Positions 26,731-36,406 are shown, numbered from the stretch's first letter. The stretch is 64,000 nucleotides of DNA from Rhodoferax sp. (GCF_028688795.1 NZ_JAQTXM010000029.1:1-64000); one strand, 5' to 3'. A program made the numbers and translations. Notes: generated by a model not told the origin, from the sequence alone.

Positions 26731-27392
26731 GCCAGCCAGCCTTTTTGCTTGACCGCTGCCAGCACATCCAGCCACACGGCGTCACGGCTTTGGTCTGCTG
26801 CAATGCGGGCGAAACGTTGCGGCTGGGCCTGAAATCGGGCTTGGTAGCCAGCGCGAACGCGGGCAAAAAACGTGACGGGCTGTGCTTCAAACTTATCGGG
26901 TATGCGGGCGCCGACCAATCGTTCCGCGGCAATCTCGGGGGCCAAATCGAACCACACCGTGAGTTCTGGTTGACGAATAAAATCACCATCTAGAGCTTTA
27001 ACAGTCTGCACAAGCAGCTCTAGAAAAGATAGCGTTTTCAGATCAAAGCCGCGCCCGCCACCCTGGTAGGCGAAGGTGGCGTCGGTGAAACGGTCGCACA
27101 GCACCACGTCACCCCGGCCCAAAGCGGGCTCAATCACTTGTTGCAGGTGGTCACGCCGCGCTGCGAACACCAGCAGCGCTTCTGTCATGGCGTCCATCGG
27201 GTCGTTGAGCACGAGGGCGCGCAGTTTTTCGGCCAGCGGGGTGCCGCCAGGCTCACGGGTTAGTGTTACCACCCTGCCCTGTGCCCTGAAGGCTTGCGCC
27301 AGGCCGTCGATGTGCGTGGACTTGCCGGCACCGTCGATGCCTTCAAAGCTGATGAAAATGCCGCTGCTGGTCATGGTTGGGTTTTGAGTCAC
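26727..27392 (-). CDS. tmk: Thymidylate kinase
   Basis: A 221-aa dTMP kinase. The P-loop is [11 protein letters not shown], the DR(Y/H) motif appears as [17 protein letters not shown], and the lid follows. Compared with E. coli Tmk it has roughly eight to ten extra residues after GRGFDLKTL. That segment, residues 120-138, is encoded by an in-frame palindromic repeat. The start is GTG 27392 (GTGA overlap with the mltG stop) or ATG 27374. Confidence 0.93.
   Translation of the reverse strand: MTQNPTMTSSGIFISFEGIDGAGKSTHIDGLAQAFRAQGRVVTLTREPGGTPLAEKLRALVLNDPMDAMTEALLVFAARRDHLQQVIEPALGRGDVVLCDRFTDATFAYQGGGRGFDLKTLSFLELLVQTVKALDGDFIRQPELTVWFDLAPEIAAERLVGARIPDKFEAQPVTFFARVRAGYQARFQAQPQRFARIAADQSRDAVWLDVLAAVKQKGWLA
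26980..27033 (-). repeat. Palindromic repeat, in-frame copy in tmk
   Basis: The plus strand reads AAATCACCATCTAGAGC, then CACAAGCAGCTCTAG and GATAGC. It has the same 42-bp spacing between the AAATC end and the CAGCT box as the copies in aceF. It encodes residues 120-138 of thymidylate kinase in a variable surface region. Confidence 0.6.
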
Positions 27393-28372
27393 TGGCCGCG
27401 CTGGAATTTGTTGACCGCGCGATTGTGCGCGTCCAGGTTGTCGCTGAATTGGCTGCTGCCGTCGCCACGTGCCACAAAGTACAAGGAGCGGCTGACGGCC
27501 GGTTGGGCTGCGGCCATTAAAGATGCTTTGCCGGGCATGGCAATCGGTGTGGCTGGCAGGCCAGTCCGCGTGTAGGTGTTCCAGGGGGTGTCGGCGAGCA
27601 AATCGCGCCGACGCAGGTTGCCGTCAAACTGATCGCCCAAACCATAGATCACCGTGGGGTCGGTTTGCAGCATCATGCCAATGCGCAGGCGGTTGGTGAA
27701 CACCGAGGCAATCATCGGGCGGTCTGCGGCGCTGCCGGTTTCTTTTTCGACGATGCTCGCCAGCGTCAGCAAATCGTCCGGGGTTTTCAGTGGAGAGTCG
27801 GTTGCGCGCATGGCCCAGGCCGCAGCCAGGTGGTGGTCCATGGCACGCAGGGCGCGTTGTAGCACTTTCAAGTCGCTGCTGCCTTTGGCGTAGGTGTAGG
27901 TATCGGGGTAGAACCGCCCCTCAGGCGCAAGTGCTGGTCGGCCCAGTTTATTCATGATTAAATTAGGTTCTAGCCCTTTTGAATCTTGCGTAAGGTGCTC
28001 TGCTTTTAAGAGTGCTGCACGCACCTGCTTAAATGTCCAGCCTTCGACCAGCGTCACCGAACGCAAGGCTTCTTCCCCGCGTGTGAGTTTGGACAGCAAG
28101 CTGCGCGGTGTTAGCCCAGCTTCAAGCTCGTAGCTGCCGGCCTTGATCAAGCGGGCCTGGCCGGACAATCGAAACCACCAGTACAGCAGTGCGGGAGAGA
28201 CGTTCACCCCGCTTGCCACCGCATCCTGAACCACGCCACGCGGTGTGGTGCCGGGCTCAATGGACAAGTCCAGCGTGGGTGCGCTCAGGCTAAACGGCTT
28301 GTTCACCCACCAAAACGCCAAACTGCCAAAAGCCAGCGTCAATACAAATACAAAACCGATGAATCGACGCAC
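27389..28372 (-). CDS. mltG: Endolytic murein transglycosylase
   Basis: A 327-aa MltG (YceG). One N-terminal membrane helix (about 3-23) anchors it to the inner membrane. The YceG domain carries [24 protein letters not shown], the catalytic ASIVEKETG (Glu209) and PTVIYGLG. It cuts nascent glycan strands. Residues 120-138, between the WTFKQ and GRFYPDT blocks, are encoded by a repeat copy. It is the first gene of a six-gene operon and divergent from ygfZ across 32 bp. Confidence 0.93.
   Translation of the reverse strand: MRRFIGFVFVLTLAFGSLAFWWVNKPFSLSAPTLDLSIEPGTTPRGVVQDAVASGVNVSPALLYWWFRLSGQARLIKAGSYELEAGLTPRSLLSKLTRGEEALRSVTLVEGWTFKQVRAALLKAEHLTQDSKGLEPNLIMNKLGRPALAPEGRFYPDTYTYAKGSSDLKVLQRALRAMDHHLAAAWAMRATDSPLKTPDDLLTLASIVEKETGSAADRPMIASVFTNRLRIGMMLQTDPTVIYGLGDQFDGNLRRRDLLADTPWNTYTRTGLPATPIAMPGKASLMAAAQPAVSRSLYFVARGDGSSQFSDNLDAHNRAVNKFQRGQ
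27960..28015 (-). repeat. Palindromic repeat, in-frame copy in mltG
   Basis: The plus strand reads AAATTAGGTTCTAGCCCTTT, then TTGCGTAAGGTGCTC and AGTGC. The spacing matches the aceF copies, though the sequence is more diverged. It encodes [18 protein letters not shown], a loop between two conserved MltG blocks. Confidence 0.5.
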
Positions 28373-28404
28373 AACCCTGTTACCTTATCAAAAATGGACT
28401 GCGC

Positions 28405-29349
28405 ATGATAATTCACGCCATGCACACCACACTCGAAGGCGTAGCCCCGCTGACACATTCAGGGCTAATCAGGGCACAAGGCGACGACGCCGCCAAATTT
28501 TTGCACGGTCAATTAACAAGTGACTTCTCGCTTCTGGGGCTTTCCGAGGCCCGGTTGGCTGGTTTTTGCAATGCCAAAGGTCGTTTGCAAGCCAGTTTTA
28601 TTGGCTTCAAGCGCAGCCAAACTGACATTTTGCTCATTTGCAGCCCAGACATTCTGGTAAACACCCTGAAACGTTTGAGCATGTTTGTGATGCGCGCCAA
28701 GGTCAAGCTGACTGACGCCAGCGCTGATTTTTCGGTGTATGGGCTGGCTGGTTCAGCCGCCGTGACTGCTTCACAAAAGATAACGGCTTACGCTGGTGGT
28801 GCTTGGGCTAAAGCTGATTTTGATGAGGCATCTTTGGTAACACTTTACCCCGTCGACGGTGTGCCACGGGCTTTATGGATTACCCCGGCTGGAATGCAGG
28901 CACCCGCTGGCGCACCCATGACGGCCGAACAATGGGCCTGGGGTGACGTGCGCAGTGGCATAGCCACTGTGACGCAACCCATTTTTGAGGCGTTTGTGCC
29001 TCAAATGCTCAATTACGAATCCGTTGGCGGCGTTAATTTTAAAAAAGGCTGCTACCCCGGACAGGAGGTGGTGGCCCGCAGTCAGTTCAGGGGCACTTTG
29101 AAACGTCGTGCCTATTTGGCCTATTCTGAATCGGCTCTGCAAGCAGGCGACGAGTTGTTTGCCCCGGACGATGCCAGCCAGCCCTGCGGCCTGGTGGCAC
29201 AAGTGGCCCAAGCGCCGAACGGTGGTTTTGACGCAATTGTGTCAATGCAGATTACGGCATTTGGAGCCGGGGGGGTGCGTGCGCAGGCAGCTGATGGCCC
29301 TGTGCTGGTTTTGTCGCCTCCGCCCTACCCGTTGCTCGCGGATATCTGA
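28405..29349 (+). CDS. ygfZ: Folate-binding iron-sulfur cluster repair protein YgfZ
   Basis: A 314-aa YgfZ/GcvT-like protein. The family signature K-G-C-Y-x-G-Q-E is present as KKGCYPGQEVVAR, with the redox-important Cys. It uses tetrahydrofolate and helps keep certain Fe-S enzymes such as MiaB active. Start ATG 28405; ATG 28420 is an alternative. Residues 121-140 overlap a repeat-like sequence in the variable middle. Confidence 0.9.
   Translation: MIIHAMHTTLEGVAPLTHSGLIRAQGDDAAKFLHGQLTSDFSLLGLSEARLAGFCNAKGRLQASFIGFKRSQTDILLICSPDILVNTLKRLSMFVMRAKVKLTDASADFSVYGLAGSAAVTASQKITAYAGGAWAKADFDEASLVTLYPVDGVPRALWITPAGMQAPAGAPMTAEQWAWGDVRSGIATVTQPIFEAFVPQMLNYESVGGVNFKKGCYPGQEVVARSQFRGTLKRRAYLAYSESALQAGDELFAPDDASQPCGLVAQVAQAPNGGFDAIVSMQITAFGAGGVRAQAADGPVLVLSPPPYPLLADI
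28766..28822 (+). repeat. Diverged palindromic repeat, in-frame copy in ygfZ
   Basis: It reads CTGCTTCACAAAAGATAACG then GCTTACGC, and ends GGGCTAAAGCTGATTTT. It fits the left arm and the GGGCTAnAG-CTGATTT right arm of the family, with one base missing. It encodes about residues 121-140 of YgfZ. Confidence 0.5.
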
Positions 29350-30798
29350 TCAGCGGCTTGCGCCTTCGAACCAGATTGAATTGCGTCCGGCATCTTTAGC
29401 GTGGTACATGGCTGCATCGGCAACCCTTAACAGGTCATTCTGATCGGCGTCTGTGCCAAGAAACACAACCATGCCAATGCTTGCAGTGCAATGGTGCAGC
29501 GCTTTACTGTCTGCCAAGCCTTCGCGCACCACGGTGAGCGAATAGGGCTCAGCAAGCTTATTTCGGATTTTTTCGGCCACCAAGTGTGCTTGCTCCTCGG
29601 ACTTGACTTGATCGGACGTCAATTCGCTGACCAGCACTACATATTCATCGCCACCAAAACGTGCCACGGTGTCGGTCGCGCGCACGCAACCGGTGAGACG
29701 GTTCGCCGCCTCGATCAGTAGCAAATCACCGACCGCATGGCCATGTGCATCGTTCAGTGGTTTAAAGTTATCGAGGTCCAAAAACATCAGTGCGCCGTAA
29801 CAGCCCGAGCGTGTGCTGGCCGCCAGTGCCTGGGTAAGCCGGTCATCAAGGAGGCGGCGATTGGGCAGATTTGTCAACGGGTCAAAAAACGCCAGTTGGC
29901 GCACCTGGTTTTCCAGCAGTTTGCGCTCGGTGATCTCGCGCGTGATGCCGTGGTAGCCGACGATGACGCCTTCTGCATTGAGCTCTGGCTTGGAAAGCAC
30001 CTCACCCCAAAGCACGCGGCCATCTTTGCAGTGGTGTTGCACTTCAAAGGTTAAAAAACCAGTCAGAGCCCCAGATTGCCTGGCATGCTGACTTTTTTGT
30101 ATGATGTGTTTTACCGATTCGACACCTTCTTCGGTGAACATCTCAAACGCTGAGTGGCCAACGACGTCTGTGGCCTTGTAACCACGCAACCGTTCATCGG
30201 CTGGGCTGATGTACGTTACACAAAGATTGCGATCAGTCTTCCAAAGCACATCCAGCGTGTCTTCAGTCAACAAGCGATACAAGGATTCGCTGTCATGTAG
30301 CGCCTGAGTGCGCTCTTCCACCAAAGCCTCAAGGGCCTCGTTTTGCTCGCGCAAGCCCTTCATGGGGTAGACCTCGCCGTCTTGCACCAAGTGGTAGGGA
30401 ATCGAAATCCCACTGTGCACAATTTTCCAATCTGAGCCTTCGAGGTGGAAGATCAAGACCAATCGTGCGACCTCTGTCGACAGCACATGGTCCGGTATGG
30501 GCAGGTGAATGTGAAAGAACGCCGTTACAACGACCACATTGTCACTGATGTCCTGCAAGGCGACGTCCAGCATCTCAATGCGAATTCGACCAGGTACCTG
30601 GGAAAAATCGTGACGCGTGATCTCTTCCCAAGCTCTTCGGTCTTTGACCAGAAAATCGCCGCCACCGGTGTAACCGCTGAAGTTGTCGCTGAATCGTGTG
30701 GTCAGACGATCGTCACGGGCGGCGTACATCTCAATGTACGCGTCAAACAGCGAGCGAATAAGACGTTCGCGATCAGCACGTGGGGTGGACATAATCAT
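29350..30798 (-). CDS. NTF2-like/PAS/GGDEF diguanylate cyclase
   Basis: A 482-aa predicted cytoplasmic protein with no membrane segment. The first ~125 residues look like an NTF2/SnoaL-fold domain (RSLFDAYIEMYAARDDRLTT, FHIHLPIPDHVLS, VHSGISIPYHL). A coiled-coil stretch (REQNEALEALVEERTQAL) and a PAS domain with PAC (about 170-295) follow. A GGDEF domain has catalytic GGDEY and an upstream I-site RATD. It should make c-di-GMP with product inhibition. The TTG further upstream is rejected; ATG 30798 or 30792 is the likely start. The NTF2-like sensor input is unusual and its ligand is unknown. Confidence 0.85.
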   Translation of the reverse strand: MIMSTPRADRERLIRSLFDAYIEMYAARDDRLTTRFSDNFSGYTGGGDFLVKDRRAWEEITRHDFSQVPGRIRIEMLDVALQDISDNVVVVTAFFHIHLPIPDHVLSTEVARLVLIFHLEGSDWKIVHSGISIPYHLVQDGEVYPMKGLREQNEALEALVEERTQALHDSESLYRLLTEDTLDVLWKTDRNLCVTYISPADERLRGYKATDVVGHSAFEMFTEEGVESVKHIIQKSQHARQSGALTGFLTFEVQHHCKDGRVLWGEVLSKPELNAEGVIVGYHGITREITERKLLENQVRQLAFFDPLTNLPNRRLLDDRLTQALAASTRSGCYGALMFLDLDNFKPLNDAHGHAVGDLLLIEAANRLTGCVRATDTVARFGGDEYVVLVSELTSDQVKSEEQAHLVAEKIRNKLAEPYSLTVVREGLADSKALHHCTASIGMVVFLGTDADQNDLLRVADAAMYHAKDAGRNSIWFEGASR

Positions 30799-30880
30799 TG
30801 GTAAATGGGCCAATAGGGTTGGCTGGCATCTTGCACCAAATAACTATTTATAGATACCCGTCGGGTTAACTCTGCGTAAT

Positions 30881-31096
30881 TTAAACCCGGCGTGCCCAAG
30901 GTCCAAGCATCATTTTTTCGAGCGAGTCAATTTGTCGTTCAAACTTTGCCCAGCTTAGCAATGATCTTTCAATCAGTCCAAATTGCACGGCCTTGGCGTA
31001 CTGTTCGCGGGCCATGTCAAATGGCAAGCCTTGCATCAGCGCGGCGGTGCGGCCCAAACTGGCGGCGGTCTTGCTGAAGTCTTGTGAATTGTTCAT
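30881..31096 (-). CDS. Small hypothetical protein
   Basis: A 71-aa protein, MNNSQDFSKTAASLGRTA at the start and EKMMLGPWARRV at the end. It looks alpha-helical and amphipathic with no membrane segment. An AAGGAG ribosome site precedes ATG 31096, which supports real translation. It follows the DUF3563-like gene by 11 nt and is probably co-transcribed with it. I do not recognise the family. Confidence 0.55.
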   Translation of the reverse strand: MNNSQDFSKTAASLGRTAALMQGLPFDMAREQYAKAVQFGLIERSLLSWAKFERQIDSLEKMMLGPWARRV

Positions 31097-31107
31097 GGTT
31101 GGCTCCT

Positions 31108-31290
31108 TCACGGCATTTTGTTGCCAAATATCAAACTGCGGGCATGGTCTCGGGCGGCAAAATCGACCAGACGCATGCGACGCTCAAGGTCAAACATATC
31201 GACCGACTCGCAGAGGTAAGCTTCATCACGCTCTTTTTGGCTTTGAAAATTGGAAATGAGCGCTTTGATAAGCGCTATCAGGTTGGACAT
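31108..31290 (-). CDS. Small DUF3563-like protein
   Basis: A 60-aa protein with an N-terminal helix (MSNLIALIKALISNF). A motif follows that resembles DUF3563 small proteins: REDAYL-type EAYLCESVDMFDLERRMRLVD. AAAGGA lies upstream of ATG 31290. Members are tiny proteins of unknown function in Burkholderiales. It forms a two-gene unit with the small gene downstream. Confidence 0.6.
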   Translation of the reverse strand: MSNLIALIKALISNFQSQKERDEAYLCESVDMFDLERRMRLVDFAARDHARSLIFGNKMP

Positions 31291-31314
31291 GGTGAGTCCT
31301 TTCGAAGTTAGCAA

Positions 31315-31753
31315 TGGCGCATTCTAAGGGTTTACCCTAATCTGTACTGAGATACGGTCTTTCAGTTGTTGCATTGCAACAAGCGGTGGATCAATGGCAA
31401 CCCGGTCATAGACGTTGCCGATGCAAGAGGAGTTCCTCGTCACAGACGAGCAGCAACGCAACATGCTGATTTTGCGCAGATGCATGTCTTCATGGATGGC
31501 GACGTTCTGGTCGGACCCGACGCATTGCGCCCGATGGCGGCCATGTTGGGAATGACGTTGACTGTCTCTAAACGCTTGCGTTGCCACCGTTTAGGCTGAA
31601 GTGGATGGGCCGCACATCGGCTTTTTGCTTTTTAGCGATCCAGTGGATACGCCGTCTACGCGCCGGACACCTCAAAAATTGTCATCGCACTCTGCTCTGA
31701 AAAAGAGCTGGCTTAGCACCTGCTGGTGGCAAGTGAGCAGGGCAATTCATCAT
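31315..31753. other. 439-bp region with no assignable gene
   Basis: It lies between the small-gene pair and the esterase 3' end. Short open frames on both strands (for example 31366-31599 plus) lack ribosome sites and known motifs. It may hold the promoter of the small-gene pair at its left end, or the remains of a decayed gene. I found no repeat copy, tRNA or IS end in it. Confidence 0.5.
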
Positions 31754-32704
31754 TCATGCAAAAGCATTTCGCAAGGCATTTGCGGCATCCAGATGGCATG
31801 TCAGCGCCTGTGGAATGGCACGGCCCATCTTGATGAATTCATGCGTCACACCGCGGTAAATGTCCAGATCTACCAGCACGCCTGCCGCCCTTAATTTGTC
31901 TGCATACTGCAGGCCTTCATCGATCAGCGGGTCACATTCAGCCAGGCCAAACCAAGCCGGGGCTACGCCGTCCACGTCACTGGCCATCAAGGGTGCAAAG
32001 CGCCAGTCTTCGCGGTCACGTCGGTTGGGTATGTAGAGGTCGAAAAAGTAGTCGATGTGCGCCGCTTCCAGCACAAAGCCATGACCAAAGGTTTTGTGCG
32101 ATGGGGTGTCTGCGTGGGCCGTGGTGCCGGGGTAAAACAGCAGTTGTAATTTGAGTGTGATGCCTTGCAGGCGCGCCTGCAAGGCGCAGGCCGCTGCCAG
32201 GGTGCCACCAGCGCTGTCTCCGCCGACTGCGATGCGGGTCGGGTCCAGGCCTTTTTCTGCGCCCTGTTGGGTCACCCACTGCACCGCATCCCAGGCGTCT
32301 TCAAAAGCAATTGGAAAGCGGTGTTCTGGTGCCAACCGGTAGCCAACCGACAACACGGTGCAACGCGCCAGGTGGCTCAAGGTGCGGCACAACACGTCGT
32401 GTGTGACGATGCTGCCAATGGTGAAGCCACCGCCGTGCAGGTACACCAGCACCGGCAGCGGGCCGTCTGCCGGTGCATACAGGCGCACGGGCAACTCGAA
32501 CCCATCGCGTGCGGGCACCGTGAAACTTTCCACACGGTGCAATTTGGGCGGTGCCAGGTCCAGCACACCGGCGTTGACTTCATAGGCCGCCCGCGCTTGT
32601 TGCGGTGTCAGGGCGTGTAGCGGTACTTGTCCCGCGCGCGCCATGCGCTCCAGCACGCCGTGCATGGCGGGGGTCAGTAAGGCGCGCGGGTTTCGATGGG
32701 GCAT
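31754..32704 (-). CDS. Alpha/beta hydrolase, hormone-sensitive-lipase (GDSAGG) family esterase
   Basis: A 316-aa serine esterase. The oxyanion motif is YLHGGGFTIGS, the nucleophile is in GGDSAGGTLAA, and the acid and base of the triad are likely in AECDPLIDEG and VTHEFIKMG. It hydrolyses short-chain esters or amides; the natural substrate is unknown. ATG 32704 (MPHRNPRALLTPAM) is preferred; a 59-residue upstream extension is unlike the family and would overlap the leader of the divergent gene. Confidence 0.85.
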   Translation of the reverse strand: MPHRNPRALLTPAMHGVLERMARAGQVPLHALTPQQARAAYEVNAGVLDLAPPKLHRVESFTVPARDGFELPVRLYAPADGPLPVLVYLHGGGFTIGSIVTHDVLCRTLSHLARCTVLSVGYRLAPEHRFPIAFEDAWDAVQWVTQQGAEKGLDPTRIAVGGDSAGGTLAAACALQARLQGITLKLQLLFYPGTTAHADTPSHKTFGHGFVLEAAHIDYFFDLYIPNRRDREDWRFAPLMASDVDGVAPAWFGLAECDPLIDEGLQYADKLRAAGVLVDLDIYRGVTHEFIKMGRAIPQALTCHLDAANALRNAFA

Positions 32705-32845
32705 GGTGGGGCAATGTCTTGGTACAGTGGAGTCACATGCTACCAAGCGCAGACGACAAACATGACCGGGATATCGTCTGGCATCAACATTGCTTGTTAC
32801 CACGCAAGGCAATGCCTGGCTTCTTTCAATCATCGAGACACCCAC

Positions 32846-35800
32846 ATGTCCATTCACGCAGCACTGAACCACGTTACCCACTACACCTATGACCGGCTGG
32901 TCAATTTAGGCCCTCAAGTTGTCCGCCTGCGCCCCGCCCCGCACTGCCGCAGCAAAATCATTTCGTACTCGCTCAAGATCGAGCCTGAAGGCTGCTTTCT
33001 GAACTGGCAGCAAGATCCGTTTGCCAACTACCAGGCACGCCTTGTTTTTCCGGACAAAACCAAAGAGTTCAAGGTCACGGTCGATGTGGTCATGGACATG
33101 GCGGTTTACAACCCATTTGACTTCTTCCTGGAGCCTGCTGCCGAAGAGTTTCCCTTCGCTTATGAGCCCGACCTGAAGCAAGAACTGGCCCCGTACCTGG
33201 TGCCTGAACCGGTCACGCCTTTGGTGCAGGCCTATCTGGAAAAAATTGACCGAACCAAACGTCGCAGCGTGCTGTTTCTGGTTGACCTGAACCAGAGCGT
33301 GCACGAAGCCGTGAGCTACACCATTCGCATGGAACCCGGTGTGCAGGCACCAGAAGAAACGCTCACGCTGGGCTCAGGTTCATGCCGGGACTCGGCTTGG
33401 CTGATGGTGAACCTGTTGCGCCATTGCGGCTTGGCAGCACGCTTTGTCTCGGGCTACCTGATTCAACTCAAGCCCGACGTGAAATCGCTCGACGGCCCCA
33501 GCGGCACCCAGGTTGACTTTACTGACCTGCACGCCTGGTGCGAGGTGTATTTGCCGGGCGCGGGTTGGGTCGGGTTGGATGCAACCTCAGGCCTGCTGGC
33601 CGGTGAAGGCCACATTCCGCTGGCCTGCACACCGCAGCCATCCGGCGCAGCACCGATTGAGGGCCGCTCTGACAAATGTGAAGTGGAGTTTGCCCACCAC
33701 ATGCAGGTGACCCGCATTTACGAATCGCCGCGCGTGACCAAGCCTTACACCGAAGAACAGTGGGCCGACATCATGTCTCTGGGCGAGGCGGTAGACAGCG
33801 AACTGGTCGCCGGAGACGTGCGCCTGACCATGGGTGGTGAGCCCACTTTTGTGGCCAACAGCGACCGCGATGCACCAGAATGGAACACGGATGCACTTGG
33901 CCCAACAAAACGGGGTTTTGCCACCGAATTGGTGCACAAATTGCGCAAAGAGTACGGCGAAGGGGGCTTTTTGCACTACGGCCAAGGCAAGTGGTACCCC
34001 GGTGAGCAGTTGCCACGCTGGGCGCTCAACATCTATTGGCGTGCGGACGGTCAACCCGTCTGGGCCAACCCTGCGCTGTTCACCGATGAGCGGCATCCCA
34101 CACACTACAAGCCTGAAGATGCCAGCCGCTTCACCCAGTTGCTGGCCGCCAAACTCGGTGTCACCGGCAAGTTTGTTCAAACCGCGTATGAAGATACTTG
34201 GTATTACCTGTGGCGCGAACGCCGCCTGCCGGTCAATGTGGACCCGTTCAACTCCAAACTGGACGACGAGATGGAGCGCGCCCGCCTGCGCCGTGTTTTT
34301 GAGCAAAAACTTGACACGCCCGTAGGCTACGTGTTGCCGATCAAGGTGGCAGGTTATGACGACATGTATGGCGCAGCCTGGACTACTGGTCCATGGTTTT
34401 TACGAGATGAGCGCATGTACCTGATGCCCGGTGACTCGCCCATGGGCCTGCGCCTGCCGTTGGATTCATTGCCTTGGGTGAGCGAGGCAGATTTTCCGTA
34501 CATGATCGAGCAAGACCCGTCTGTGCTGGTAGATGCCCTGCCCGCCCATGCCACCGTGGCGACCAAATACGCGCCAGGCACGGCAGGCTTGTCGCTGGGG
34601 CTGGCTGCACGCCGTGTAGCGGCCGCAGCATCTGTGGCATCAGGCAATAAATTTTCTGCCACCAGCTATCTGGCAGGCACAGGCCCGCAGCCGGAAGCGG
34701 CTCGCAAGATGCAAGCGGCCACCGGCCCTGCATCCGACTCCAGCGCGGCCACACATGCCCAAAGCATCAGCCAGTCAGAACCTGGCGACTTTGCCCGTGT
34801 GCCAAGTGCGCAGGAGTCTGCCCACTGGGTGACTCGCACTGCCTTGTGTGTCGAAGTGCGAGACCCACGTCGTGCCAGCGGCCCCAAGGCGGAAGCCGTG
34901 GGCACCAGTTCGGGCGTGTTGTATGTGTTCATGCCACCGCTTGAAAAGCTGGAGCATTACCTGGATTTGCTGGCTGCCATTGAAGCCAGCGCGCAAGAAC
35001 TTGGCATGCAACTGGTGCTGGAAGGTTACCCGCCTCCGCGTGACCCGCGTCTGAAATTGCTCAGTGTCACGCCCGACCCCGGTGTGATTGAGGTCAACAT
35101 CCACCCGGTGACGAACTGGAAAGAACTGGTGGCCAATACCGAGTTCTTGTACAACGCCGCGTTTGAGTCACGCCTGAGCGCTGAAAAGTTCATGACCGAT
35201 GGCCGCCACACCGGCACCGGTGGTGGCAACCACTTTGTGATGGGGGGTGCCACGCCCTCAGACAGCCCGTTTTTGCGTAAACCCGAGCTGCTGGCAAGCC
35301 TCCTGCTGTACTGGCACAACCACCCGTCGTTGAGCTACCTGTTCAGCGGCATGTTTGTCGGGCCCACCAGCCAGGCCCCGCGCGTAGATGAGGCCCGCAA
35401 CGACCAACTGTACGAGCTTGAAATTGCCATTGAGCAAATTTACAAGAACCGCGACCTTTACGGCCAAAGCATGCCGCCGTGGTTGGTTGACAGGACGCTG
35501 CGCAACATCCTGATCGACGCCACTGGTAATACGCACCGAAGCGAAATCTCCATCGATAAGATGTACTCGCCCGACTCCGCCACGGGCCGTTTGGGCCTGC
35601 TGGAGTTGCGCGCCTTCGAGATGCCGCCACACCCGCACATGAGCAGTGTGCAGCAGTTGCTGTTGCGTGCCCTGATTGCCCGGTTCTGGAAAACACCATA
35701 CCGCGCGCCTGCCAGCCGCTGGGGCACCGAGTTGCATGACCGATTCATGCTGCCAGCCTTTATTCAAGCCGATTTCAACGACGTGATGGCCGAGATGCGG

Positions 35801-36406
35801 ACAGCTGGTTACGCCTTTGACGACAGCTGGTTTGCACCACATGTGGAGTTCCGCTTCCCGCTGGTCGGCTCGGTGTGTTCGGCAGGCATTGAACTTACCT
35901 TGCGCAATGCGCTGGAGCCTTGGCATGTGATGGGCGAGGAAGGCGCACCAGGCGGCACTGCCCGTTATGTAGATTCATCGCTGGAACGCATGGAAGTGCG
36001 CGTCACCGGCCTGAACGAAAGCCGCTATGTGGTCACCTGCAACGGTCACGCCTTGTCGCTGCAACCCACCGGCGTGGTGGGCGAGTTTGTTGCCGGTGTG
36101 CGCTACAAGGCATGGAACCCGCCCAGCAGCCTTCACCCCAGCATTGGTGTGCACGCTCCGCTCACGTTTGACATTGTCGACACCTGGATGAAGCGCTCTC
36201 TGGGCGGCTGCCAGTACCACGTGTCGCACCCGGGCGGTTTGAGCTACGAGAGCCTGCCGGTGAATGCCAACGAAGCCGAAAGCCGGCGCCTGTCACGCTT
36301 TACCCCAATGGGCCACACGCCAGGCCTGATGCATGTGCCACCAGCCACCATCAACGTGCCGGGCAGCCGTGAATTCCCCTTTACGCTGGATTTGCGTCGG
36401 GTGTAG
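32846..36406 (+). CDS. Transglutaminase-like/DUF2126 putative amidoligase protein
   Basis: An 1186-aa two-part protein. An N-terminal bacterial transglutaminase-associated beta domain (1-85) is followed by a transglutaminase/protease-fold core with the triad Cys180 (GSCRDSAWL), His229 (DLHAWCEVYL) and Asp245 (GLDATSG). From about residue 325 a DUF2126 region runs to the end, with landmarks RLTMGGEPTFV and FLHYGQGKWYPGEQLPRWAL. DUF2126 is annotated as a putative amidoligase related to glutamine synthetase-fold ligases. It belongs to a conserved set with ATP-grasp/alpha-E and a second transglutaminase, found here at 40162-43937. It may modify or ligate peptides; the substrate is unknown. ATG 32846 starts the family N terminus (MSIHAALNHVTHYTYDR). 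Confidence 0.88.
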   Translation: MSIHAALNHVTHYTYDRLVNLGPQVVRLRPAPHCRSKIISYSLKIEPEGCFLNWQQDPFANYQARLVFPDKTKEFKVTVDVVMDMAVYNPFDFFLEPAAEEFPFAYEPDLKQELAPYLVPEPVTPLVQAYLEKIDRTKRRSVLFLVDLNQSVHEAVSYTIRMEPGVQAPEETLTLGSGSCRDSAWLMVNLLRHCGLAARFVSGYLIQLKPDVKSLDGPSGTQVDFTDLHAWCEVYLPGAGWVGLDATSGLLAGEGHIPLACTPQPSGAAPIEGRSDKCEVEFAHHMQVTRIYESPRVTKPYTEEQWADIMSLGEAVDSELVAGDVRLTMGGEPTFVANSDRDAPEWNTDALGPTKRGFATELVHKLRKEYGEGGFLHYGQGKWYPGEQLPRWALNIYWRADGQPVWANPALFTDERHPTHYKPEDASRFTQLLAAKLGVTGKFVQTAYEDTWYYLWRERRLPVNVDPFNSKLDDEMERARLRRVFEQKLDTPVGYVLPIKVAGYDDMYGAAWTTGPWFLRDERMYLMPGDSPMGLRLPLDSLPWVSEADFPYMIEQDPSVLVDALPAHATVATKYAPGTAGLSLGLAARRVAAAASVASGNKFSATSYLAGTGPQPEAARKMQAATGPASDSSAATHAQSISQSEPGDFARVPSAQESAHWVTRTALCVEVRDPRRASGPKAEAVGTSSGVLYVFMPPLEKLEHYLDLLAAIEASAQELGMQLVLEGYPPPRDPRLKLLSVTPDPGVIEVNIHPVTNWKELVANTEFLYNAAFESRLSAEKFMTDGRHTGTGGGNHFVMGGATPSDSPFLRKPELLASLLLYWHNHPSLSYLFSGMFVGPTSQAPRVDEARNDQLYELEIAIEQIYKNRDLYGQSMPPWLVDRTLRNILIDATGNTHRSEISIDKMYSPDSATGRLGLLELRAFEMPPHPHMSSVQQLLLRALIARFWKTPYRAPASRWGTELHDRFMLPAFIQADFNDVMAEMRTAGYAFDDSWFAPHVEFRFPLVGSVCSAGIELTLRNALEPWHVMGEEGAPGGTARYVDSSLERMEVRVTGLNESRYVVTCNGHALSLQPTGVVGEFVAGVRYKAWNPPSSLHPSIGVHAPLTFDIVDTWMKRSLGGCQYHVSHPGGLSYESLPVNANEAESRRLSRFTPMGHTPGLMHVPPATINVPGSREFPFTLDLRRV

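Noticed and set aside
31632-31715. Possible remnant of an antitoxin (frame with GYAVYAPDTSKIVIAL)
   Set aside because: The YAVYAPD resemblance to HicB is short, with no start or ribosome site and no partner toxin; not enough to call a pseudogene.
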